From positions 1-40,119 of the forward strand of contig NZ_DGLD01000020.1 in assembly GCF_002387245.1 (NCBI RefSeq): 40,119 nucleotides of DNA, read 5' to 3'. This DNA is from Brevundimonas sp. UBA4553. GTDB lineage: Bacteria > Pseudomonadota > Alphaproteobacteria > Caulobacterales > Caulobacteraceae. Each line of letters opens with the position of its first letter. Position 1 is the first letter of the stretch. The position numbers and the translations under genes were made by a program. Shown in pieces: positions 33,018 to 40,119 of this stretch. The notes beneath the pieces were generated by a model. That model made no database searches. It saw only the letters and a program-made list of their open reading frames with translations, and was not told the DNA's origin.

Positions 33018-34586
33018 TCAGGCGACCGCCGGTTCGCCTTCCGTGCTGGCGTCGGCTTCGCGGGCTTCCTGTTCGGCGAAGGGTCCCTTCTTGACCGCGC
33101 GGAGGATCAGACCGACCTCCACCACAGCCAGGGCCCCATAGAGCAGGGTGAAGCAGATGATCGTGGTCCACAGTTGCGGCACGCTGAGGCTGGACGCGCC
33201 GAGGAAGGTCGGCAGAACCCCCTCAACGGCCCAGGGCTGACGCCCCACCTCGGCCAGAAGCCAGCCGGACTCGATGGCGATCCACGGCAAGGGAATGGCC
33301 AGGACAGCCAGACGCAGGAACCACCTCGTCTCATGCTTGCGCAGCGTGCACAGGATGAAGGCCGTGGCGAACAGACCGATCATCAGAAAGCCGATGCCGG
33401 CCATGATACGGAAGACCCAGAACATCAGCGGCACGTTGGGCACCGTGTCCCACGCCGCCAGCTTGATCTGATCCGGCGTAGCCAGACGCGGATCGGCGAC
33501 ATAGCGCTTCAACAGCAGGCCGTAGCCCAGGTCATTGCGCACGCTCTCGAACTGGGAGCGAGCGGCCATGTCGGTGTGGTCCGCCTTGACTTTCTCCAGG
33601 GCGTCATAGGCGATGACGCCGCGTTCGATACGGTCCTCGGCGACGGCGACCAGTTCCAGGATGCCGATGACCGGCTTGTCGATGCTGCGCGTCGAGATCA
33701 GGCCCAGGACGTAGGGAATCTTGACCTCGAAATGGGTATGGCGGTCTTCCAGGCTGGGCAGGCCGAAGGCGGTCAGACCGGCGGGCGCCGGCTCGGTGCG
33801 CCACATGGCCTCCAGTGCGGCCAGCTTCATCTTCTGGTTGTCGGTCAGGGCGTAACCCGACTCATCGCCCAGGACCACGACTGATAGGGACGACAGCAGT
33901 CCGAAGGCGGCAGCCACCGTCATGGACCGCTTGGCGAAGCCGACGTGCTTTCCCTTCAGCAGGTAGAAGGCAGAGATGCCCAGCACGACCACGGCGGCGC
34001 AGACGTAGCCGGCCGATACGGTGTGAACGAACTTGGCCTGGGCCACCGGGTTGAAGATCACCGCCATGAAGTCGGTGACTTCCATCCGCATGGTGTCGGG
34101 ATTGAAGGCGGCGCCGACCGGGTTCTGCATCCAGCCGTTGGCGGCCAGAATCCAGAGGGCCGACAGGTTGGTGCCCAGGGCGACCATGAAGGTCACGAAC
34201 AGGTGGGCGTGCGGCTTCAGTTTGTCCCAGCCGAAGAACATCAGGCCGACGAAGGTCGCCTCCATGAAGAAGGCCATCAGGCCCTCGATGGCCAGCGGCG
34301 CCCCGAAGATGTCGCCCACGTAGTGCGAGTAGTAGGACCAGTTCATGCCGAACTGGAATTCCATGGTCAGGCCGGTGGCCACGCCCAGCACGAAGTTGAT
34401 GCCGAACAACACGCCCCAGAACCGGGTGATGGTCCGCCAGATTGGCCGGCGCGTCATCACATAGATGCTCTCCATGATGACCAGCATGAAGGAGAGGCCC
34501 AGAGTGAGGGGCACGAACAGAAAGTGGTATAGCGCCGTCAGTGCGAACTGAAGGCGTGACAGGTCTACGACCGCCAGGTCGATCAT
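33018..34586 (-). CDS. cydA: Cytochrome bd ubiquinol oxidase subunit I
   Basis: 522 aa. CydA carries hemes b558, b595 and d and oxidises quinol at high oxygen affinity. I start at the ATG at 34586 (MIDLAVVDLSRLQFALTALY), with AGGAG nine bases upstream. Heme ligands align with E. coli shifted by two: His21, His188 and Met395 in FRIMAG. The quinol loop is the long E. coli-type form (GDESGYALTDNQKMKLAALE onward) and GRQPW is present. First gene of cydABX. A perfect FNR box lies 77 bases upstream, and TATAGT at 34630-34635 is a possible -10. Confidence 0.97.
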   Translation of the reverse strand: MIDLAVVDLSRLQFALTALYHFLFVPLTLGLSFMLVIMESIYVMTRRPIWRTITRFWGVLFGINFVLGVATGLTMEFQFGMNWSYYSHYVGDIFGAPLAIEGLMAFFMEATFVGLMFFGWDKLKPHAHLFVTFMVALGTNLSALWILAANGWMQNPVGAAFNPDTMRMEVTDFMAVIFNPVAQAKFVHTVSAGYVCAAVVVLGISAFYLLKGKHVGFAKRSMTVAAAFGLLSSLSVVVLGDESGYALTDNQKMKLAALEAMWRTEPAPAGLTAFGLPSLEDRHTHFEVKIPYVLGLISTRSIDKPVIGILELVAVAEDRIERGVIAYDALEKVKADHTDMAARSQFESVRNDLGYGLLLKRYVADPRLATPDQIKLAAWDTVPNVPLMFWVFRIMAGIGFLMIGLFATAFILCTLRKHETRWFLRLAVLAIPLPWIAIESGWLLAEVGRQPWAVEGVLPTFLGASSLSVPQLWTTIICFTLLYGALAVVEVGLILRAVKKGPFAEQEAREADASTEGEPAVA

Positions 34587-34662
34587 GGGCTCAAGCTCCT
34601 GACCGCCAGCCCTCATCGACCGGCGTTCTACTATAACCTAAAGCTTGCCGTTTCGGCATGCC

Positions 34663-34676
34663 TTGATCCTGATCAA
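34663..34676. promoter_or_regulatory. Perfect FNR/FixK box between cydA and cydD
   Basis: TTGATCCTGATCAA matches TTGAT-N4-ATCAA in all ten positions. For cydDC (plus), TCTAGA at 34698-34703 puts the start near 34710, with the box centred near -41, the class II activator position. For cydABX (minus), TATAGT (34630-34635) puts the box near -45. One site may thus serve both operons. Confidence 0.85.
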
Positions 34677-34801
34677 AGCCCGAGCGGGACGACTCGCTCT
34701 AGACGGCGTTTCGCCCAAGGTTGTTTCGTCACAAGGACGATTCGCCCAATGCGCCTTCGCGCTGGTCCATGTCTGTTCGCGCGGACGGAGCAGGAGAAAC
34801 G

Positions 34802-36418
34802 ATGACGGCCCAGCCGATTGCAGCAGACGCCACCCCGGCCCAATGGCTGAAGACAGCGCTGTCGCCCCGCAAGCGGATCATGGCCTTGGCCAGCGGTCTG
34901 GTGATCGCCGACGCCGTGCCGGCTGTGGGGTTCGCCGCCGGCCTCGGCTTGGCCGTCGGCGCCTTGCCGCAAGGGTTCAGCCATGCTCTGCCGGGCGCGG
35001 CGCTGGCCGTGGTCTCGCTGCTGGCGCGCGGTCTACTGACCCAGGCCGCGAACCGGGTGACAGCCCGCGCCGCGCGCACCGTCAAGGGCGACCTGCGGCG
35101 TCAGGCCCTGAACGGCGCCTTTTCCAGTCGCCTGTCCGACGCCGAAACAATGACCGCCACGCACGAAGGCGTCGAGGCGCTGGACGGCCATGTCTCGCGC
35201 TTTCTGCCCGCACGCACGGCCGCCGCCGTCACGCCCCTGCTGTTGATCGCCGCTACCGCCGTGGTCAGCCCCTTCACCGCCGGCATCCTGCTCTTCACCC
35301 TGGCCCCCTTCGTGATCGGCATGGTCCTGACCGGCATGGCGGCGGGCGTCGAGAGCCGCCGTCAGTTTCAAGCGCTGGAAAGGCTGTCCGGCCTCTTCCT
35401 CGATCGCATCCGCGCCCTGCCCGCCATTCTCGCCTTCCAGGCCGAAACGCAGCAGACTGCGGTCATCGCCAGCGCCTCTGAAAATCTGGCGCAGCGCACC
35501 AGCAAGGTGCTGAAGATCGCCTTTCTGTCCTCGGCGATTCTGGAGTTCTTCTCGGCTCTGGCCGTGGCCCTGGTCGCCGTCTACTGCGGGTTCAACCTGC
35601 TGAAACTGCTGCCCTTCCCCGCGCCCGAACAATTGAGCCTGACCCGCGCCTTCTTCCTGCTGGCCTTGGCGCCTGAGGTTTATGCTCCGATGCGCCGTCT
35701 GGCCGCCGCCTATCACGACCGGCAGGCCGCAGAGGCCGCTGCGCCCAGCTTGCGTCAGCTGACCGAGGATGTCGGAGCCGCGCCTGCCCGTCCGCCCTTG
35801 CCGGCCAACGCCCCCGCCATCGCCTTCCGTCAAGTCGGCGTCGCCTACGAGGCGGGCGCGCCCGTCTTGTCGGGCTTCAATCTGAACATCGCCCCCGGCG
35901 CCACGGTGGCTCTGCTCGGGGCCAGCGGTTCGGGCAAGAGCAGCCTGCTGCATCTCTTTCTCGGCCTGGCCCCCCTGACCGAGGGCGAGGTCGAGGTCGG
36001 CGGCGTCCTTCTCTCCGATCATCCCGACCTGACCGCCTGGATCGCCTGGGCCGGTCAATCGCCCGTCGTGGTCCCCGGAACTCTGGCCGAGAACATAGCC
36101 CTGGCCTGGCGGGGGGCGCCGTCAGGGCGCGTCATGGAAGCCGCCGCCCGCGCCGGCTTCACCGGCGATCTGAACCGGGTGATCGACGAACGCGGCGGCG
36201 GTCTGTCGGGCGGCGAACGGCGACGGCTGGGCCTGGCCCGCGCCTTCCTCAAGCCCGCCCCCATCCTGCTGCTGGACGAGCCCACCGCCAATCTGGACGC
36301 CGCTTCCGAAGCCGCCCTGCTGCACGTCATCCGCGCGGCTGCCGAAGGCCGCACCACCTTGATCGCTACCCATTCAGATGCTGTCGCAGAGATAGCCGAC
36401 GTCGTGGTGCGCCTGTGA
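34802..36418 (+). CDS. cydD: Heterodimeric ABC transporter subunit CydD
   Basis: 538 aa. CydDC exports cysteine/glutathione (or handles heme) and is needed to assemble cytochrome bd. I choose the ATG at 34802 (MTAQPIAADATPAQWL) with GGAG seven bases upstream. Six hydrophobic segments fill the N-terminal 310 residues. The nucleotide-binding domain has Walker A GASGSGKSS, signature LSGGERRRLGLARA and Walker B ILLLDEPTANLD. The stop codon overlaps the cydC start. It is divergent from cydABX over 215 bases holding the FNR box. Confidence 0.94.
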   Translation: MTAQPIAADATPAQWLKTALSPRKRIMALASGLVIADAVPAVGFAAGLGLAVGALPQGFSHALPGAALAVVSLLARGLLTQAANRVTARAARTVKGDLRRQALNGAFSSRLSDAETMTATHEGVEALDGHVSRFLPARTAAAVTPLLLIAATAVVSPFTAGILLFTLAPFVIGMVLTGMAAGVESRRQFQALERLSGLFLDRIRALPAILAFQAETQQTAVIASASENLAQRTSKVLKIAFLSSAILEFFSALAVALVAVYCGFNLLKLLPFPAPEQLSLTRAFFLLALAPEVYAPMRRLAAAYHDRQAAEAAAPSLRQLTEDVGAAPARPPLPANAPAIAFRQVGVAYEAGAPVLSGFNLNIAPGATVALLGASGSGKSSLLHLFLGLAPLTEGEVEVGGVLLSDHPDLTAWIAWAGQSPVVVPGTLAENIALAWRGAPSGRVMEAAARAGFTGDLNRVIDERGGGLSGGERRRLGLARAFLKPAPILLLDEPTANLDAASEAALLHVIRAAAEGRTTLIATHSDAVAEIADVVVRL

Positions 36419-38076
36419 GCGCCGTCAACACCGCTGGCGTCGCTCGCCTCAAGACCCTGATCCGGGCGCAGGAACGCCGGCAAGGCGTGCGCCTGCTGGC
36501 GGCCGCGGTCACCGCCGCCCTGGTGGCCGCCGCGGCGGTCCTGCTGCTGGGGATTTCGGGCTGGTTCATCACCGCCTCGGCGTTGGCCGGGCTGGCGGGC
36601 GCCGCCGTGGCGCACAGCTTCAACTTCATGGTGCCCAGCGCCCTGATCCGCTTCTTCGCCATCGTCCGCACCGGCTCGCGCTACGCCGAGCGGATCACCG
36701 GCCATGACGCCGCGCTCAAGGCCTTGGCAACCTTGCGTCCCCAGGTGTTCGAGGGCGTGGCGCGCGGCCCCGTTCGGCGCGCCTTGGCGCTGGCCGGCGG
36801 CGAGGCCTCATCGCGGCTGGTTCAGGACGTGGACGCCATTCAGAACCGCTTCGTGCGCCTGTCCGCCCCCTGGGGCGCGATAGCAGGCCTGATCGCCGGG
36901 CTCGGACTGGCCTTGCTGGCTGGCTGGAAGACAGCCCTCGCCATCGCCGTCGCCAGCGCCCTGGGCTTGCTGGCCGCCGCCCTGGTCGGTCGTCTGCTAG
37001 CCGAGCCTGCCGGGCGTGAGGTGCAGGCTGCATCGGGCGAGTTCAAGGCCCGGTTCGCCGCCCTGGCCGCCGCCGCGCCCGAACTACAAGCCTACGGCAT
37101 CAAGCCCTGGGCCGTAGATCGACTGGCTGAACAGGGCTCTGTCCTGGAACGCGCGACGGAGCGTCTGGCGTCGGCCAGTGGCTGGATCATGCTGACCCAG
37201 TCGATCGCCATGGTAGCGGCCATCGTCGGCGTCATGGCCACTGCCGGAGCCGCTTCCCCGCCCCTGATCGCGCTCGCCGTTCTGGCGGCCGTGACCACGG
37301 TCGAAAGCGCGGGCGCCCTGCTGACCGCCTTGCGTCACAACGGCGCGGTCGAGGCGGCGATCGAGCGGCTGGGCGAATTGCTGGATGAACCGACCCCGAC
37401 TTCGGACCAGTCGGTCGCCCCCGTCGTCGGCCTGCCCTCGGTCGCACTGACGTTGACCCCGCCTCAGCGCCTTGGGATCGCCGGTCCGTCCGGCGCGGGC
37501 AAGACCACCCTGATCGAACGACTGATGCAGTTGCGCGCTCCGCTGCGCGGCGAAGCCACGCTGGGCGGCGTCGATTGCATGGTGGTCGCGCCCCACGCCG
37601 CCCGCGCCCTGTTCGCCTACGCCCCTCAGCAGGCTGTCCTGCTCGCCGGCTCCATCCGCGAAAACCTGAAGCTGGCCCTGCCGGCAGCCGATGACGACAC
37701 GCTGTGGGCTGCGCTGGAGGACGCCGACCTGGCTGACCGTGTCAGAAGCACGCCCGCCGGCCTGAACGCCCCCCTTGGAGAAAACGGCGCTCGGCTGTCG
37801 GGGGGCGAACGCCGCCGTCTGGGTCTGGCCCGCGCCTACCTGCGCCCGGCGCCCTGGTTGGTGCTGGACGAGCCCACCGAAGGTCTGGACGTCGTAACCG
37901 AAGCACGCGTTCTGGAGCGCCTCACGCGACGTCTGGAACGCACTGGCCAGGGCCTGATCCTGATCAGCCACCGACCCGCGCCCCTGGCCCTGTGCGATCG
38001 GCGCCTGGCGGTCACCGGCCTTTCCTCGTCCGGCTCGGTGCAGATGTCCCTGTCGAAGGACCGCACGACGGCCTGA
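36415..38076 (+). CDS. cydC: Heterodimeric ABC transporter subunit CydC
   Basis: 553 aa. It starts with GTG at 36415, in the GTGA overlap with the cydD stop, so translation is coupled. Six membrane segments precede an ATP-binding domain with Walker A GIAGPSGAGKTT, signature LSGGERRRLGLARAYL and Walker B WLVLDEPTEGLD. The next gene is the 38-residue membrane protein with its own FNR box 14 bases downstream of the cydC stop. Confidence 0.93.
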   Translation: MSAVNTAGVARLKTLIRAQERRQGVRLLAAAVTAALVAAAAVLLLGISGWFITASALAGLAGAAVAHSFNFMVPSALIRFFAIVRTGSRYAERITGHDAALKALATLRPQVFEGVARGPVRRALALAGGEASSRLVQDVDAIQNRFVRLSAPWGAIAGLIAGLGLALLAGWKTALAIAVASALGLLAAALVGRLLAEPAGREVQAASGEFKARFAALAAAAPELQAYGIKPWAVDRLAEQGSVLERATERLASASGWIMLTQSIAMVAAIVGVMATAGAASPPLIALAVLAAVTTVESAGALLTALRHNGAVEAAIERLGELLDEPTPTSDQSVAPVVGLPSVALTLTPPQRLGIAGPSGAGKTTLIERLMQLRAPLRGEATLGGVDCMVVAPHAARALFAYAPQQAVLLAGSIRENLKLALPAADDDTLWAALEDADLADRVRSTPAGLNAPLGENGARLSGGERRRLGLARAYLRPAPWLVLDEPTEGLDVVTEARVLERLTRRLERTGQGLILISHRPAPLALCDRRLAVTGLSSSGSVQMSLSKDRTTA

Positions 38077-38090
38077 CCTCCCTCACTCCT

Positions 38091-38104
38091 TTGATCTCGG
38101 TCAA
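38091..38104 (+). promoter_or_regulatory. FNR/FixK-type box upstream of the 38-aa membrane protein
   Basis: TTGATCTCGGTCAA: nine of ten consensus bases. It lies 14 bases after the cydC stop. A start near 38139 would put it at about -41.5, with TTTGCT (38127-38132) as a poor -10, as is usual for activator-dependent promoters. A second small inverted repeat CTTTG-N7-CAAAG (38126-38142) overlaps that -10. Confidence 0.75.
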
Positions 38105-38151
38105 GGCGAAGCGCCCTGCGAGCGGCTTTGCTGGGATCAAAGGAGATACCC

Positions 38152-38268
38152 ATGCCTGCAGACGTCATCCCCGTCATCGCCGCTATCGTTTCAGCCTTCC
38201 TGGTCTTCATGGCCGGCTTGGGCTTCGCGTCCGTGTGGAGCAACATGAGCGACAAGCCGAAGCGATGA
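38152..38268 (+). CDS. 38-aa single-span membrane microprotein, FNR-controlled, function unknown
   Basis: Too short for most gene finders. It begins MPADVIPVIAAIVSAFLVFM. One hydrophobic helix spans about 5-28, followed by a short basic tail (NMSDKPKR), so the C-terminus is probably cytoplasmic. AAAGGAG six bases before the ATG is among the best ribosome binding sites here. The FNR box at 38091-38104 gives it its own low-oxygen promoter. It does not share the MWYFAW start of CydX. Possible roles are an accessory subunit of the bd oxidase or of CydDC, or of another terminal oxidase encoded elsewhere. I know no named family. Confidence 0.8.
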   Translation: MPADVIPVIAAIVSAFLVFMAGLGFASVWSNMSDKPKR

Positions 38269-38273
38269 TCATG

Positions 38274-38306
38274 AAAAAGCGCGCATCCGCCGGGCGAATG
38301 CGCGCT
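38274..38306 (-). terminator. Terminator of the CNNM/CorC-type gene
   Basis: AGCGCGCAT (38278-38286) pairs perfectly with ATGCGCGCT (38298-38306) around an 11-base loop. The minus-strand tail is TTTTTCATG. On the plus strand there is no T-run, so it favours the minus-strand gene, though the convergent microprotein gene ends just before it. Confidence 0.75.
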
Positions 38307-38330
38307 CGATCAGATCACCTGATGGGCGGA

Positions 38331-39653
38331 TCAGTCGTTGTCGGTCGGTCCGCTTTCCTGTCCCGGAATGATCGCGCGGAACAGCAGCTTGTCGATCCGG
38401 CGATCGTCCATGTCGATCACCTCGACCTCGAAGCGCCCCAACTGAAGCACCTCGCCCTCCTGGGGCAGACGCGACAGCTGATGCAGCACCAGACCGGCGA
38501 CGGTGTGGAAACTCTCATGCTCGCCGAAGTCCTCGCCCAGCACATCGCCCAGTTCGTCCAGATCGGCCTGGCCGTCGACCGCCCACGACCCGTCTTCGCG
38601 CTTGCGGATCGACAGATCGACCTCGTCGTGGCTCTCGTTGAAGTCGCCGGCGATCATCTCCAGCAGGTCGGTCGCCGTCACAACGCCTTCGAAGGCGCCG
38701 TATTCGTCCACGACGAAGGCCATGTGCACCTTCGACCCCTTCAGGATCTCCAGCGCCTTCAAGACCGAGGTCGACTGCGGAATGAAGGCGGGCTCGGCCA
38801 CCAGCTTCTCGATATCGAACGAACCGTCGGTCAGCAGACCATCCAGCAGGTCCTTCTTGTGCACCACGCCCAGAGGGTTATCGACGTCGCTCTCGCGCGC
38901 GACCACGATCCGCGAATAGGGGCAGGTGCGGATTTCCTCACGCAGAACGTCCTCGGGATCGTCGAGGGCGATCCAGAAGACCTCGTGGCGCGGCGTCATG
39001 GCCACGCGCACAGCGCGATCGCCCAGACGCAGGATCTCCTCGATCATCACCTGTTCTTCAGGCTCGATCAGACCCGCCGAGGCGCCCTCGGCCAGAATGC
39101 TCTCGACCTCCTCCTGGGTCACGTCCGAACCGTCTCGGTCCTTGACGCCCAGCAGCTTCAGGATGCCCGACGTCGAGGCCGTCAGCAGAAGCACGAAGGG
39201 CTTCATCAACAGCGCCATCGTCGAGATCGGCGCCGCCATCTTGGAGGCGATGGTCTCGGGGAAGATCAGGGCCAAGCGCTTGGGCACCAGTTCGCCGACA
39301 ATCAGCGAGACATAGGTGATCAGCACCACCACCAGGGCTGTTGAGGCGAACTGCGAATAGGGAGCCAGAGCCGGGAAGCTTACCTCCAGGATCCGGTCCA
39401 GTTCACCAGCGATGGTCGCCTGGCCGTAGGCGCCCGCCAGAATTCCGATCAGGGTGATGCCGACCTGGACCGCCGAGAGGAACTGCGTCGGCTCCTCGGA
39501 CAGCTTCAGGGCGGCTCGCGCCCCGCGATCACCGCGCTCGGCACGGCTTTGTAACTTGGATTTACGTGATGAAACGACCGCAAGCTCGGTCATGGCGAAG
39601 AGGCCGTTCAGCACCACAAGCAGCAGCACGACGACAATAGCGATGGTCAACAT
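38331..39653 (-). CDS. CNNM/CorC-type membrane protein (hemolysin family, DUF21-CBS-CorC_HlyC)
   Basis: 440 aa. An N-terminal DUF21 membrane domain (about 1-165, with MTELAVVSSRKSKLQ and IVGELVPKRLAL) is followed by two CBS domains (about 205-330, including VTATDLLEMIAGDF) and a C-terminal CorC_HlyC domain (VAGLVLHQLSRLPQEGEV). Members include magnesium or cobalt efflux and transport proteins; the hemolysin name is historical. No good ribosome binding site is seen before this ATG. It is convergent with the cyd cluster and upstream of no other gene in its operon. Confidence 0.93.
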   Translation of the reverse strand: MLTIAIVVVLLLVVLNGLFAMTELAVVSSRKSKLQSRAERGDRGARAALKLSEEPTQFLSAVQVGITLIGILAGAYGQATIAGELDRILEVSFPALAPYSQFASTALVVVLITYVSLIVGELVPKRLALIFPETIASKMAAPISTMALLMKPFVLLLTASTSGILKLLGVKDRDGSDVTQEEVESILAEGASAGLIEPEEQVMIEEILRLGDRAVRVAMTPRHEVFWIALDDPEDVLREEIRTCPYSRIVVARESDVDNPLGVVHKKDLLDGLLTDGSFDIEKLVAEPAFIPQSTSVLKALEILKGSKVHMAFVVDEYGAFEGVVTATDLLEMIAGDFNESHDEVDLSIRKREDGSWAVDGQADLDELGDVLGEDFGEHESFHTVAGLVLHQLSRLPQEGEVLQLGRFEVEVIDMDDRRIDKLLFRAIIPGQESGPTDND

Positions 39654-39757
39654 CGAAAGGGGAAAAACCCGCGGCGCGGCGCGACAAGCGGCGTCCGCGC
39701 GGCGACAATAAGGCCGATCGCGTCGCTACGCCAGCGGTTCATGCGGCAAATCGTAGA

Positions 39758-39898
39758 TCAACCGCTGCGTCCGACGCCTATCGAGCCATAGACTCCCGAC
39801 GACGGCTCCCCAGTCCGGTGATCCTGAACGCTGGCGCAGGCGCTCATCCCGATGATGGTGCCGATGAACAATCCGAGTCTTATCGCGCGCCGCATCAT
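39758..39898 (-). CDS. Possible small lipoprotein, 46 aa
   Basis: Translation from the ATG at 39898 gives MMRRAIRLGLFIGTIIGMSA followed by Cys21: basic start, hydrophobic core, lipobox-like MSAC. A short Gly/Ser-rich tail (EPSSGVYGSIGVGRSG) follows. This is the layout of small lipoproteins such as entericidins. Methionine at the -3 position is unusual for a lipobox and no ribosome binding site is seen, so I am unsure. It lies between the tuf end and the CNNM gene. An overlapping frame of 60 codons (39726-39908) has no family features. Confidence 0.35.
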   Translation of the reverse strand: MMRRAIRLGLFIGTIIGMSACASVQDHRTGEPSSGVYGSIGVGRSG

Positions 39899-39999
39899 GG
39901 TTACCCATTCGTTAAAGCCGATCCTCAACGTGGGCTAGCACATGCGGTTCCGCCGCCGTCTTCGTCCGCGACGGGTGAACCGAACGGCTGACGCAGAAA

Positions 40000-40027
40000 C
40001 GGCCCCCCGGATCGCTCCGGGGGGCCG
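40000..40027 (-). terminator. Strong hairpin, probable terminator of the upstream tuf
   Basis: CGGCCCCCCGGA (40000-40011) pairs perfectly over 12 bases with 40016-40027 around TCGC. The minus-strand tail is GTTTCTGC, short in T. It begins 80 bases after the gene end at 40107. Nothing else is seen in 39899-40106. Confidence 0.65.
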
Positions 40028-40106
40028 CTCTGTTACTCGGTACTCCGACCGCTCCGAGGAGCCGCCGGTACGCCTACTGCTCGGGTCTGAAGACCCGGTC
40101 CATCGA

Positions 40107-40119
40107 TTACTCGACGATC
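40107..40119 (-). CDS. tuf: Probable 3' end of a second tuf gene (truncated by window edge)
   Basis: The last bases, read on the minus strand, end ATC GTC GAG TAA (Ile-Val-Glu-stop). This resembles the C-terminus of alphaproteobacterial EF-Tu. The place is right as well: in the classical order tufB precedes trnW-secE-nusG. Here about 11 kb of accessory genes lie between. Only four codons are visible, so identity rests mostly on context. Confidence 0.5.

Noticed and set aside
39726..39908. Minus-strand frame of 60 codons, His/Arg-rich
   Set aside because: It has no recognisable feature; the overlapping lipoprotein-like frame fits better, though that is also uncertain.

Overview
The window reads as chromosome of a high-GC alphaproteobacterium, most likely Caulobacteraceae and probably Brevundimonas. 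I infer this from the ribosomal and RNA polymerase protein sequences, promoters with a TAAACG-type -10, FNR/FixK-type TTGAT-N4-ATCAA sites, and the mix of accessory genes (paired M61 peptidases, TPR-AspH hydroxylase, CydX-type bd oxidase). The genus is an inference.

Backbone. On the minus strand, read from high to low coordinates, lies the classical translation/transcription superoperon in its ancestral order: tuf 3' end (40119), trnW(CCA), secE, nusG, rplK, rplA, rplJ, rplL, rpoB, rpoC, rpsL, rpsG, fusA, tuf 5' end (1). It is cut into blocks by four cassettes of unrelated genes. Blocks usually close with an intrinsic terminator and restart from their own promoter. Clear terminators follow rplA, rplL and rpoC. 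Promoter candidates precede trnW-secE-nusG, rplKA, rplJL and rpsL-rpsG-fusA-tuf, with a weaker one before rpoBC.

Cassettes. (1) 3.7-4.8 kb: one proline-rich, single-membrane-span protein of unknown role. (2) 13.6-19.8 kb: an FKBP-type lipoprotein isomerase, a small protein with a possible HTH, two tandem M61 peptidases, and a DJ-1/PfpI protein. (3) 21.2-26.3 kb: a DUF2059 protein; a coupled DUF47 regulator - PiT phosphate transporter - NUDIX operon; a TPR-aspartyl/asparaginyl hydroxylase; and a divergent HxlR / NAD(P)H-binding pair. (4) 28.9-39.9 kb: a low-oxygen respiration island with an FNR-type Fe-S regulator, OmpW, cytochrome bd oxidase CydABX, its assembly transporter CydDC, a PPOX-family protein and a possible GNAT protein. 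It ends with a CNNM/CorC-type membrane protein and a possible small lipoprotein.

How the genes work together. The FNR-type protein keeps the Fe-S cysteines and the ETVSR recognition helix, and three good TTGAT-N4-ATCAA-like sites lie around it. One serves cydABX and/or cydDC, one the PPOX gene and/or its divergent neighbour, and one a 38-residue membrane microprotein directly after cydC. The microprotein is the best candidate here for something undescribed. The second strong candidate is a terminator-like hairpin with a six-T tail in the rpsL leader, between promoter and gene, which would make the str operon subject to transcription attenuation.
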